From Devosia ureilytica (GTDB lineage: Bacteria; Pseudomonadota; Alphaproteobacteria; Rhizobiales; Devosiaceae): a stretch of 64,000 bases of DNA. The stretch covers positions 1 to 64,000 of the forward strand of contig NZ_JAMZCU010000007.1 of the NCBI RefSeq assembly GCF_024273195.1, written 5' to 3'. The translations under genes and the position numbers were made by a program. Under the pieces are notes generated by a model. The model worked only from the letters and a program-made list of their open reading frames with translations, ran no database searches and had not been told where the DNA came from. Below are positions 1-7,924 of this stretch, in pieces. Every line of letters begins with the position of its first letter. The first letter of the stretch is position 1.

Positions 1-28
1 CACGTTTCTCTTTCTTCAATCTTCACAA

Positions 29-40
29 TGTCAAAGAGCT
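29..40 (-). promoter_or_regulatory. boxA-like antitermination site of an rRNA operon leader
   Basis: On the minus strand this reads AGCTCTTTGACA, close to the rrn boxA of E. coli (TGCTCTTTAACA). It lies about 160 bases downstream of a very strong promoter and just before the window edge. In this family boxA binds NusB/S10 and lets RNA polymerase read through the untranslated rRNA transcript. The 16S gene itself is expected just left of base 1 and is not in the window. Confidence 0.75.
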
Positions 41-71
41 GACCCAGTGCCCGCGAGGGCTACAACGTCGG

Positions 72-89
72 AGAGAGTTTGCACTCTCT
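72..89 (-). promoter_or_regulatory. boxB-like hairpin in the rRNA leader
   Basis: An inverted repeat (AGAGAG and CTCTCT arms, extended by one T-A pair to 7 bp, 4-nt loop) sits about 30 bases upstream of boxA on the transcribed minus strand. This is the usual boxB-boxA order of rRNA leaders. A second perfect 6-bp hairpin lies at 129-143 (GGCAGA/TCTGCC). Both are seen directly; the boxB role is inferred. Confidence 0.5.
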
Positions 90-201
90 GAATTCCACTA
101 GGGAACATGACTTCCTGTCCGGCGAACCGGCAGATCGTCTGCCCTGTCAGGATCGTTGTCAGTGGAAGCGCCCGGAGGCACTTGCGTCGTCAACGAGCGG
201 G

Positions 202-230
202 GTTATAGGGGAGGCCCATTTCCGCGTCAA
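202..230 (-). promoter_or_regulatory. rRNA operon promoter (sigma-70 type)
   Basis: On the minus strand a -35 TTGACG (225-230) and a -10 TATAAC (202-207) are separated by exactly 17 bp. This is the best housekeeping promoter match I found in the window. It fires leftwards into the boxB/boxA leader. Immediately upstream of the -35, an inverted repeat with 8-bp arms (GAAAGAAA, 241-263) occupies the place where UP elements or activators act. No convincing protein gene lies in 1-333. Confidence 0.8.
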
Positions 231-333
231 CACCCCTCATGAAAGAAAGATGACATTTCTTTCGGGCCCCGACCTGGTGATGTGCATAACCTCATCCAAA
301 CCCCCGTGTTTGCAGGGCTTTCAGCACGTTGCG

Positions 334-708
334 CTATTGCGGCTCGCATAATGGCGCGACCCAGATGCGCACCGGTTCCCCGGCCTCGCCCCCCAAGGAT
401 CGGCAGTTACCGTCGGGCAGGCAGAGGGTCCAGGGGCTGGGGGTCATGCCGGAAGCCGCCAGAACCAGCTCAGGCAGAGGCGGAAGCGAGGGCACATAGG
501 TCCAGCGCCCCTCGTCCCAGACAGCATCTGGCGGGACGGCAATCCCCGCCCCCGGTCCCTCGACGCTGGCTTGCACCAGCTGGAGGGTTTCTGCCTGCAC
601 CACCCAATGCTCTTGCCATTGGGTCTTTTCGACCGAATGGGTCCAACCGAGGCTGAAGCTGGATACGGCCAGGGCTGCAATGGCCCCGGCCGAGGCCACG
701 CAGAGCAT
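334..708 (-). CDS. DUF1850 protein, TRAP-transporter companion
   Basis: This 124-aa protein starts with a hydrophobic segment (VASAGAIAALAVSSFSLGW) and has a compact C-terminal part with a cysteine pair (LCLPDGNC). It matches the DUF1850 family, which is found almost only behind fused TAXI-TRAP permeases; its role is unknown. I chose the ATG at 708 because it overlaps the permease stop as TGATG, typical of translational coupling; an in-frame ATG at 747 would give 13 more residues. It is the last gene of the TRAP operon and ends about 100 bp before the rRNA promoter. Confidence 0.75.
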   Translation of the reverse strand: MLCVASAGAIAALAVSSFSLGWTHSVEKTQWQEHWVVQAETLQLVQASVEGPGAGIAVPPDAVWDEGRWTYVPSLPPLPELVLAASGMTPSPWTLCLPDGNCRSLGGEAGEPVRIWVAPLCEPQ

Positions 709-2813
709 CAGGACGCCGCGGCCCTGGGCGGCGGCCGCATGCGCCACCAGTGCTGGCCGACCAGCAGCAGCGCCAAGGCGAAGCCCAATTCATCAGTCCA
801 TGGCAAAGCCAGCATCAGGAGAATGCTGACGCCAAAGGCTGCCAGCCGCTCAAGCCGGCCGACCGGGCCGACAAGGAAGCCAACCACGGCCACGCCGAGC
901 AGGCCAATGGCCAGCACGGTCTTGATGATGATGTAGACGACTTCCACCGGATAGCCGAACTGGGCGGCAATGGCGCCACCGTCCTGCAGCATCAGGGAGG
1001 GCGTATAGACGGCCATGAAGGGGACGATGAACCCGGCGGCGGCCAGCTTGGTCGCCTGGACGGAAATCTTCAGCCCCGAGGTCTTGGCCATGGGGGCGGC
1101 GGCAAAGCAGGCCAGGGCCACCGGCGGGGTCAGATCGGCCATGATGCCGAAATAGAACACGAACATGTGGCTGACGAGCAGGGGCACGCCCAATTCGAGC
1201 AGCGCCGGCCCCGCCAGGGACGAGGTGATGATGTAATTGGGGATAGTGGGGATGCCCATGCCGAGCACCAGGCAGGTCAGCATGGTCAGCACCAGTGAGA
1301 GGAAGAGGTTGTTTTCGCCAATGGCGATGATGGCGCCGATGAAGGTTGAGGCAATGCCCGTGAGGGTCAGGGTGCCGATGACAATGCCCACAATGGCGCA
1401 GGCTACGCCGACCGGCAGGGCATTGCGCGCGCCTTCGGCCAGCGAGTCACGAACGATGCCCAGGGTTTCCCTGCCGCCCTTGACGAACACACAGGCCAAT
1501 ACCAACGCGCCAATGACCAGCATCAGAAGGTTGACGCCGAAGCGAATGAAGGCGGCGGCGGCCAGTCCCAGGGCAATCCAGAACACATAACGAAAGGCAC
1601 GGGGGCCGATGGCAGCGGCAAGCGGCGTGCCCAGAATGAGAACGACGACCAGCGCCAGGCCCATGGTGCCGGCAAAGATCGGGGTATAGCCGGCGAACAG
1701 CAAGTAGACGAGCGCGGCCAGCGGCAGCACCAGCGGCCAGTGATCGCGCACGGCATGCCAGGGGTTGGGCAAGTCGGCCTTGTTCATGCCGCGCAGGCCG
1801 GCCTTGCCCGATTCCAGATGCACCACCCAAAAGCAGGTGGCGAAATAGAGAATGGCCGGGATCAGGGCGGCGATGACGATGGTGCTATAGGGCACGTCGA
1901 GAGTTTCGGCCATGATGAAGGCCACAGCGCCCATGATCGGGGGCATGATCTGCCCGCCCATCGAGGAGGTTGCCTCGACGCCACCGGCAAAGGCCGAACG
2001 GAAGCCGAAGCGCTTCATCAGCGGAATGGTGAACTGACCACTGGCCACCACATTGGCAACGCCCGAGCCGGAAATGGTGCCCATCAGCGCCGAGGACAGC
2101 GTGCAGACCTGGGCCGGACCGCCGCGCCAGCCGCCGACCAGCCCGAGGGCAAAGTCGTTGAACAGGCGGATCATGCCGGCGCGTTCGAGGAAGGCGGCAA
2201 AAACCACGAAGATAAAGATGTAGGCGGAGGAGACATAGATGGGGGTGCCGTAGATGCCTTCCGTGCCGAAGCCAAAATGCTCGACGATCTGCGCGAAATC
2301 ATAGCCGCGATGGACGAAGGGGCCAGGCATGTATTGCCCGAAGAAGCAGTAGGCGAGGAAGAGGCCGGAGATGATGATGAGCGGCAGGCCCATGAGCCGT
2401 CGGGCCGCTTCAAAGACCAGAACGATGACCAGCGAGCCGACAATCAGGTCGGGCATGGTCAGGAAGCTGCTGCGCTTGAGCAGATCGGCGTAGAACACCC
2501 AGTTGTAAAGGCCGGTGCCAAAGCCGAGCACGGCGAGCGTCCAATAGAAGGCACGGCTCCAGGCGGTTTTGGCGATCAGATTGCCGACAAGGCCAAAGCC
2601 GAGCAGCAACAGGAAGCCCACATGCATGGCGCGCACCACCTGGCTGGGCAGGGTGCCATAGGCTGCGGTCCAGAGCTGGAACAAGGCAAAGGCGATGGCG
2701 ATGAAAAAGGCAATCCGGCCCAGGACGCCGGCGCCGAAGCCGGGCGGCAGGCCCTCGACGGCTTCTTCAGCCGTGGCCGGTTCGGGCAGCTTTGCCGCCG
2801 ATAGAGTGGTCAT
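708..2813 (-). CDS. TRAP transporter permease, fused 4TM/12TM (TAXI type)
   Basis: The 701-aa product is almost wholly hydrophobic with many predicted membrane helices. The N-terminal part corresponds to a small DctQ-like subunit and the rest to the large DctM-like subunit, as in fused TRAP permeases. Typical DctM stretches are visible, including GTISGSGVANVVASGQFTIP (about residue 245) and SMGGQIMPP. It works with the TAXI binding protein encoded just upstream to import a small organic acid or amino acid with Na+ or H+. The gap to the binding-protein gene (2814-2965) holds one GC-rich R3 repeat. The substrate cannot be read from sequence. Confidence 0.9.
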   Translation of the reverse strand: MTTLSAAKLPEPATAEEAVEGLPPGFGAGVLGRIAFFIAIAFALFQLWTAAYGTLPSQVVRAMHVGFLLLLGFGLVGNLIAKTAWSRAFYWTLAVLGFGTGLYNWVFYADLLKRSSFLTMPDLIVGSLVIVLVFEAARRLMGLPLIIISGLFLAYCFFGQYMPGPFVHRGYDFAQIVEHFGFGTEGIYGTPIYVSSAYIFIFVVFAAFLERAGMIRLFNDFALGLVGGWRGGPAQVCTLSSALMGTISGSGVANVVASGQFTIPLMKRFGFRSAFAGGVEATSSMGGQIMPPIMGAVAFIMAETLDVPYSTIVIAALIPAILYFATCFWVVHLESGKAGLRGMNKADLPNPWHAVRDHWPLVLPLAALVYLLFAGYTPIFAGTMGLALVVVLILGTPLAAAIGPRAFRYVFWIALGLAAAAFIRFGVNLLMLVIGALVLACVFVKGGRETLGIVRDSLAEGARNALPVGVACAIVGIVIGTLTLTGIASTFIGAIIAIGENNLFLSLVLTMLTCLVLGMGIPTIPNYIITSSLAGPALLELGVPLLVSHMFVFYFGIMADLTPPVALACFAAAPMAKTSGLKISVQATKLAAAGFIVPFMAVYTPSLMLQDGGAIAAQFGYPVEVVYIIIKTVLAIGLLGVAVVGFLVGPVGRLERLAAFGVSILLMLALPWTDELGFALALLLVGQHWWRMRPPPRAAAS

Positions 2814-2900
2814 CGAGTTTCCTCCCCAGGACTCGCAGATATTGATAGTATTGTGCCGAAGAGCTCAGGCACACCCTCTCGCTTGGGACCGATGCCCCGC

Positions 2901-2930
2901 CTCATTCCCTCCCCACAAGGGGGAGGGAGG
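2901..2930. repeat. Intergenic palindromic repeat, family R3
   Basis: A TCCCTCCCC / GGGGAGGGA hairpin with a short loop lies between the TRAP binding-protein and permease genes. It belongs to a family seen about eleven times in the window (R3). Here it could lower permease expression relative to the binding protein, which is an inference from position. Confidence 0.6.
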
Positions 2931-2965
2931 CGACGGGGCGGCCGCTGGCGGATATCACCAGAGTG

Positions 2966-3925
2966 CTAGAGCAGGCCGGCTTCCTGATAATAGCGTTCGG
3001 CACCCGGATGCAGCGGGATGGAAAGACCCTGCGTGGCGGTGGCCGGATCGATGCCATTGGCAGCGGCATGGGCAGCCTTCAACCGGTCGAGATTCTCAAA
3101 GATCAGCTTGGTCATCTGGTAGGCGGTTTCGTCGCTGACGCCCGCGTGGGTGACCAGGATATTGCCGATGGCGGCGGTGGGGACGTCAGCGTCCTGACCG
3201 TCATAGGTGCCGGCAGGAATGACCGAGGCGATGTAGGGCGCGCCGATGCTGTTTACGGTCTCGGCTGGAATGGACACGATGGTGATGTCCATGGTGGCCG
3301 AGAGATCCTTGATGAAGGCGACGCCCAGGCCCGAAGACTGCAGCGTTGCGTCAAGCTGGCGGTTCTTGATCAGCTCAGCGGATTCGGCATAGGGCAGGAA
3401 CTCGACCTTGCCCAGGTCGTCGTAGCTCATGCCGGCGGCAGCGAAGATGGCGCGGGCATTGAGCTCGGTGCCCGAAGCCGGGGCGCCGACAGAGATGGAT
3501 TTGCCCTTGAGGTCCTCGAGCGTTTCAATGCCGCTTTCGGCCGAGGCGACGATCTGGACATAATTGGGGTAGATGGCGGCGATGGCGCGCAGTTCGGTGA
3601 GGGGGGCGGGGAAGCCGGCTTCCTCAAGCCCATCCCAGCCGGACTTGACCGAGTCGCCCAGAGCAAAGGCCAGTTCGCCCTTTTTCTGCTGCAGCAGATT
3701 GAGATTTTCGACCGAGGCCTTGGTCGACTGCACCTGGGTTCGGGCGCCATCGATGTTTTCAGCATAGAGCTCTGAGAGCGCCACGCCGAGCGGATAGTAA
3801 ACGCCGGACGTGCCGCCGGTAAGAATGTTGATGAACTCCTGGGCGTTGACGGCAGCGCTGCCGCTGACGGCCATGACGGCGCCGGCGACAAGGGTTGCAA
3901 CGCGACGAGCGGGACTGAATGACAT
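2966..3925 (-). CDS. TAXI-family TRAP transporter solute-binding protein
   Basis: A 319-aa periplasmic protein with a signal peptide ending near VNAQ, followed by FINILTGGTSGVYYPLG, the family hallmark (TGGTxGxYYPxG). The rest fits a TAXI-type binding fold (GKSISVGAPASGTE, DATLQSSGLG). The start is placed at ATG 3925 because GGGAGGA lies 7 nt upstream; the longer reading from 3946 would put extra residues before the signal peptide. It is the first gene of the TRAP operon, transcribed from the sigma-54 promoter at 3996-4011. Known TAXI ligands include glutamate and dicarboxylates; the ligand here is not determined. Confidence 0.88.
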   Translation of the reverse strand: MSFSPARRVATLVAGAVMAVSGSAAVNAQEFINILTGGTSGVYYPLGVALSELYAENIDGARTQVQSTKASVENLNLLQQKKGELAFALGDSVKSGWDGLEEAGFPAPLTELRAIAAIYPNYVQIVASAESGIETLEDLKGKSISVGAPASGTELNARAIFAAAGMSYDDLGKVEFLPYAESAELIKNRQLDATLQSSGLGVAFIKDLSATMDITIVSIPAETVNSIGAPYIASVIPAGTYDGQDADVPTAAIGNILVTHAGVSDETAYQMTKLIFENLDRLKAAHAAANGIDPATATQGLSIPLHPGAERYYQEAGLL

Positions 3926-3995
3926 GCGAAGATCCTCCCAAAGCATGTTTTATGTGTGCCCCGCCACCTCCACGCGACGGGACTGCCTCCACCTT

Positions 3996-4011
3996 AGCAA
4001 TCGGCGTGCCA
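3996..4011 (-). promoter_or_regulatory. Sigma-54 (-24/-12) promoter of the TRAP operon
   Basis: The minus strand reads TGGCAC (4006-4011), five bases, then TTGCT (3996-4000), an exact match to the RpoN consensus TGGCAC-N5-TTGC(A/T). It lies about 70 bp before the TAXI gene start and directly downstream of dctD, which encodes a sigma-54 activator. With the two upstream repeats this forms a complete enhancer-dependent promoter. Confidence 0.88.
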
Positions 4012-4066
4012 GATTACCGAACCCTTGTGTTGCGGGGCTCAGGCCCAGTGGCCCTGCCCAGTCCAG

Positions 4067-4113
4067 GCGGAAATCCGCCAGATGGCAGGGAGCCGGAGCG
4101 GAAATCCGCCAGA
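4067..4113 (-). promoter_or_regulatory. Probable DctD enhancer: two 16-bp direct repeats
   Basis: The 16-mer GCGGAAATCCGCCAGA occurs at 4067-4082 and again, without mismatch, at 4098-4113. The offset of 31 bp is three helical turns, so both sites face the same side of the DNA. Copy 4067 is also palindromic (GGCGGA/TCCGCC). They sit about 60-110 bp upstream of the -24 element, the usual place for activator sites. Binding by the adjacent DctD is inferred. Confidence 0.75.
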
Positions 4114-4118
4114 CCGGG

Positions 4119-5453
4119 TCAGCTATCGAGGTCGGCATCGGCACGCAGGCCGTAGCGCGCGATTTTCTCGTTCAGCGTGCGACGGGCCAGGCCAAGGGTT
4201 TCGGCAGCAATGGCGGTGGAGCCGTGGGCGGCGCGCAAAGCCTCGTCGATCATCCGGGCTTCAAAACTGGCGAGTTTGTCGGCTAGCGTCTGTTCGCCAG
4301 GCACATCCCCCTGCCCCGTCCATTTTTGTCCGACGCCAAGGACCGCGCGTTCGGCCACGGCCTTGAGCTCGCGCACATTGCCCGGCCAATTGGAGGCGAG
4401 GTGACTTGCCGGCAGGTTTGGTTCGCCGGTCTGGGGCATGGCAAAGCGCTGTGCCGCCCGGCTGGCAAAGAGATTGAAAAGCAGCGCAATATCTTCGCGG
4501 CGCTCGCGCAGCGGCGGCACCGCAAGTTCAACCGTGGCGAGGCGGAAATAGAGATCGGGGCGGAAGCGGCCGGCTTCACTTTCAGCGCGCAGATCGACCT
4601 TGCTGGCGGCGATGAAGCGGACGTCGATGGCGCGTGAGGCATTGCTGCCCAGGGGCTCGATGCAGCGCTCCTGGATGGCGCGCAAGACCTTGGCCTGAAG
4701 GCCCAGGGGCATGGATTCGATCTCGTCGAGAAAAACCGTTCCACCCTTGGCGTATTCGAGCTTGCCGATGCGCTCCGCCGCAGCGCCGGTGAAGGCGCCA
4801 CGGGCATGGCCGAACATCTCGCTTTCAAAGACGGTTTCGGGAATAGCGGCACAGTTGATGGCGACGAACTGACCCTTGGCACGGCTTCCGAAATCGTGGA
4901 GGGCACGGGCAATGACTTCCTTGCCGGTGCCGGTTTCGCCGGTTACCAGCACATCGACATCGATATCGGCCAGTTGCAGGACGCTCTGGCGCAGCGCGAC
5001 CATGGGTTGGGACAGGCCCACCAGCCGGTCTTCGAGTTCGGCGCCGCCCGCCGCCTGGCGCAGCCGGACCAGTTCGCGCCCCAAGCGCCGCCGCTCGACG
5101 GCACGATCCAGCACCGCCACAAGCAGTTCGGCGTCATATGGTTTTTCGATGAAGTCATGCGCCCCGCTGCGCATGGCCTCCACTGCCAGCGGCACATCGC
5201 CATGGCCGGTGAGCAGCACTACCGGCAGGTCTGGCGCGATGGCGCGGAAATGCTCGAGCACCGCAATGCCGGTCATGCCGGGCATGCGCACATCGGTCAC
5301 GACGCAGTCGAGCCCCGAGGGATCGACCCTGGCCACGGCGTCAGCGGGAACGGTGAAACTGGTGACGGTAAAACCGCAGACGCCAAGCCATTCCTCGGCG
5401 GCCGCGCAGAGTTCTGCCTCGTCATCGATAAACAGCACCCGCCCGCGGCTCAT
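4119..5453 (-). CDS. dctD: Sigma-54-dependent response regulator, DctD type
   Basis: 444 aa with three domains. The receiver (1-120) has the acidic pocket DDE at 10-12, phospho-acceptor Asp54 in TDVRMPG and EKPY near 103. The AAA+ domain has Walker A GETGTGKE, the sigma-54 contact loop GAFTGA and Walker B GGTVFLDE. The C-terminal Fis-type helix-turn-helix ends the protein (ETLGLARRTLNEKIARYGL). It is therefore an enhancer-binding activator phosphorylated by the partner kinase DctB, whose gene overlaps its start by 4 bp (ATGA). The likely target is the sigma-54 promoter just downstream. DctD usually controls C4-dicarboxylate uptake. Confidence 0.92.
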   Translation of the reverse strand: MSRGRVLFIDDEAELCAAAEEWLGVCGFTVTSFTVPADAVARVDPSGLDCVVTDVRMPGMTGIAVLEHFRAIAPDLPVVLLTGHGDVPLAVEAMRSGAHDFIEKPYDAELLVAVLDRAVERRRLGRELVRLRQAAGGAELEDRLVGLSQPMVALRQSVLQLADIDVDVLVTGETGTGKEVIARALHDFGSRAKGQFVAINCAAIPETVFESEMFGHARGAFTGAAAERIGKLEYAKGGTVFLDEIESMPLGLQAKVLRAIQERCIEPLGSNASRAIDVRFIAASKVDLRAESEAGRFRPDLYFRLATVELAVPPLRERREDIALLFNLFASRAAQRFAMPQTGEPNLPASHLASNWPGNVRELKAVAERAVLGVGQKWTGQGDVPGEQTLADKLASFEARMIDEALRAAHGSTAIAAETLGLARRTLNEKIARYGLRADADLDS

Positions 5454-7276
5454 GCCGACACCAATGGCTTGGGGACCGCCGACGGCTGATAGAGCGGCAG
5501 GGCCACGCGGGCCAACGTGCCGCCATCGGCACCGGGCTCGAAACGGAGAGAACCGCCGAATTCCTCAAGCAGGGTGCGCGAAATGGACAGGCCCAGCCCG
5601 AGGCTTTCGCCACTTTTCTTGGTCGTGAAGAAGGGCTCGAACAGCCGCTCGCGCACTGTGTCGGGAATGCCCGTGCCGGTATCGGCAATATCGACGATAA
5701 CCCCCCCGCCCTCGGTGCGCGCGATCAGGGTGACCGCACTATTGCCAGCGGCCGCCGTCGCCTCGATGGCGTTTAGGACCAGATTGATGAAAACCTGTTC
5801 AAGTCGCATGGCATTGCCGGCGACTGCGGGCAGGCCCGGCTCGGACACAGCGGTGACCATGACGCCGGCATCGCGCGCCTGGGGGGTCAAGATATCCATG
5901 GCCGCATCGAGCACACCGGCCAGTTGCACAGGCTCGGGTGGCCCGGGATCGCGGCGCGAGGAAAAGCTGCGCAAATGCTTGATCGTGCGCTGCATGCGGC
6001 GCAACAGGCTGCGGCCACCTTCGAGCAGGCGCCGCACTTCGCCGGGCGCATTGCGCTGTGCATGCAGATCCGCGGCTGCCAATGTATTGTCGAGGGCGGA
6101 AAGGGGCTGGCTGACCTCGTGCACAATGGCTGCGGACATGCGACCGAGAGCGGCGAGCTTGGCGGCGTGGATGAGATTTTCCTGAGTGGCGCGCAATTCG
6201 GCCTCGGCGCGACGGCGTGTCTCCACTTCATGAGCCAGTGCCTTGGTGCGTTCGGCGACGCGTTCTTCGAGCACGGCATTCTGATCAAGCTTGAAGCGGG
6301 TGATCTGGGCGCGCTGATTGAACAGCAGCCAGGCGCCGAGCCCCAGGACAGCGACCAGCGCCGCCAGCCCACCAATCAATCGGGCTTCTCGTTCAACCGG
6401 CTCAAGCGGCAGGGCCGAGAGCAATTGCCAGCCGTCGGGTTCGACCGCCCGGCGTGCCAGCAGGTGCCGCTCATCTTCACCGATGAACAGGCTTGAGGCA
6501 TTGCTGCCTGCCGTCGGCGCCAGCGGCGAAGCGGCCGCAATGTCGATACCGTCGTAGCGGCGCTGCTCTTCGAGGCGCATTACAGTGCCGGGATCCAACT
6601 CCTGCAGGGGGCGGTAGGTCCAGCGGGGATCGCCGGACAGAAAGATCACACCCTCGCGGTCGGCAATGGCGCTCATTTCGCCCGCCGCCGCCCAAGTGAG
6701 GGCCAGGGGTCCCATGTCAACCTTGGCGACCACGACGCCGATGGCTCGATTACCCCGATTGATGCGACTGGAGAGAAAGTAGCCTGGCTTGCCGGTGGTG
6801 ACGCCCACCGCATAGAAGCGACCGGAGCCGGTGAGCATGGCATCGGAAAAATAGGGGCGGAAGGCGTAATTGTGCCCGACGAAACTGCCCGGCTCGTTCC
6901 AGTTGCTGGCGGCCAGCGTATCGCCGGCCAGATCGAGAACATAGAGCTCGTCCGCGCCGGACATCGCCCTGACCGTTTGCAGATATTGATTGGCGGCCTC
7001 GACCGCGGCGCGGCTGGGACCCTCAAGCATGGCCAGGATGCGTTCGTCCTCGCCGATGACGCCGGGAAGATAGCGGAAGCGCTCGATCTCGCTTTCAACG
7101 GAGCGCAGATTGACCGTCAGGCGGTCCTGCACCTGCCGCTCAACTTCGCCAAGGCCGCGCACATAGGCCACGCGCCAGGCGCCCAGCGCCAGGCACGAAA
7201 CAACCGTCAGGGTCAGGACGGCCAGCCAGATATGGCGTCGACGAATTGATGCGAGCAAGACCGCGCGTTCCTCCAT
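5450..7276 (-). CDS. dctB: Membrane sensor histidine kinase, DctB type
   Basis: The protein has a first membrane helix (IWLAVLTLTVVSCLALGAW), a roughly 250-residue periplasmic double-PAS sensor region containing ALxGxGRFYAVGVTTGKPGYF-like features, a second helix (LAALVAVLGLGAWLLF), a coiled linker, an H-box with IVHEVSQPLSAL and a C-terminal ATPase (DTGTGIPD, GLGLSISRTLLEEFGG). This is the DctB layout for sensing dicarboxylate-like ligands. I favour ATG 7276 because the first helix follows closely; a GTG at 7354 would add 26 residues and neither start has a strong ribosome site. It overlaps dctD by 4 bp and forms an operon with it. Confidence 0.88.
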   Translation of the reverse strand: MEERAVLLASIRRRHIWLAVLTLTVVSCLALGAWRVAYVRGLGEVERQVQDRLTVNLRSVESEIERFRYLPGVIGEDERILAMLEGPSRAAVEAANQYLQTVRAMSGADELYVLDLAGDTLAASNWNEPGSFVGHNYAFRPYFSDAMLTGSGRFYAVGVTTGKPGYFLSSRINRGNRAIGVVVAKVDMGPLALTWAAAGEMSAIADREGVIFLSGDPRWTYRPLQELDPGTVMRLEEQRRYDGIDIAAASPLAPTAGSNASSLFIGEDERHLLARRAVEPDGWQLLSALPLEPVEREARLIGGLAALVAVLGLGAWLLFNQRAQITRFKLDQNAVLEERVAERTKALAHEVETRRRAEAELRATQENLIHAAKLAALGRMSAAIVHEVSQPLSALDNTLAAADLHAQRNAPGEVRRLLEGGRSLLRRMQRTIKHLRSFSSRRDPGPPEPVQLAGVLDAAMDILTPQARDAGVMVTAVSEPGLPAVAGNAMRLEQVFINLVLNAIEATAAAGNSAVTLIARTEGGGVIVDIADTGTGIPDTVRERLFEPFFTTKKSGESLGLGLSISRTLLEEFGGSLRFEPGADGGTLARVALPLYQPSAVPKPLVSA

Positions 7277-7394
7277 GACTGCCGGTTTGATCCGACAGGT
7301 CAGCAGAGTTTGAGCCCAGTTCAGTGGCAGTTGCAACGGGCGGTCGCTCGTCACTCTATAGAAGGAGACGGCCGAAGCCGCCCCCCTTGGGAAA

Positions 7395-7643
7395 TCAGCG
7401 GACGAGGGTCAGCGTGTCGGGATCGAAATATTTGAAGCTTGAATGGCCTTCGGCGTCGACCACGGTGGCAACGACATACTCGCCCCATTCCTCGACATTG
7501 ACGACGTTGAAACCCTGGGCGGCAATGTCCTGGGTCACGTAGACGCTCGAATGATCGAACACTTTGTCTTCGTTGGCAAAAGCCGGAGCGGCGGCCGTGA
7601 TGGCGAGGGCTGCAAGGACGGCGGGAAGGATGATCTTGTTCAT
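7395..7643 (-). CDS. Small secreted protein of unknown function
   Basis: 82 aa. The N-terminus is a clear signal peptide (MNKIILPAVLAALAITAAAPAFA, cleavage after AFA), leaving about 59 residues that look like one small alpha/beta unit (VNVEEWGEYVVATVVDAEG, then KYFDPDTLTLVR). I do not recognise a firm family; a PepSY-like fold is possible. The start at 7643 is preceded by AAAGGA at good spacing, whereas the longer reading puts hydrophilic residues before the signal peptide. It is a single gene between dctB and a divergent ABC ATPase gene. Confidence 0.6.
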   Translation of the reverse strand: MNKIILPAVLAALAITAAAPAFANEDKVFDHSSVYVTQDIAAQGFNVVNVEEWGEYVVATVVDAEGHSSFKYFDPDTLTLVR

Positions 7644-7738
7644 GGGAGAAGTCCTTTGTTGTGAACAAGGACACCATGCCCGCTGGCACATTGCCTCAGC
7701 ATGGCCTGGGCATGAACAGACGGAAAATAACCAAGGCG

Positions 7739-7811
7739 TAACATTTTCAACATGTTAGCAAGGCTTCGGGGGCGGCGAGCACTGTCCTGCCAAAGCGGGC
7801 AAACTTGGCAG
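7739..7811. promoter_or_regulatory. Two inverted repeats in a divergent promoter region
   Basis: TAACAT-N7-ATGTTA at 7739-7757 and CTGCCAA-N11-TTGGCAG at 7787-7811 lie between the small secreted-protein gene (reading left) and the sulfate-type ATPase gene (reading right). Either could be an operator or a 5'-leader hairpin. No regulator gene is adjacent, so no protein can be assigned. Confidence 0.35.
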
Positions 7812-7924
7812 AATTTGGCGCGGGGGCTGCTCAAGGGGAAAAATTCATGGCCTTGCCCCGCAAAGCCCCTTGCGGTCGGGGTGAAATTGTTCCGAATACG
7901 GCCAACAGGCTGCCTTTGGGATGC

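Noticed and set aside
79..351. Short open frame in the rRNA leader region
   Set aside because: It overlaps the boxB hairpin and promoter, with no ribosome site or protein-like composition.
1740..2804. Long plus-strand frame opposite the TRAP permease
   Set aside because: Its product is His/Gly/Glu-rich with no family motif and mirrors the GC-rich codons of the real membrane protein on the other strand.
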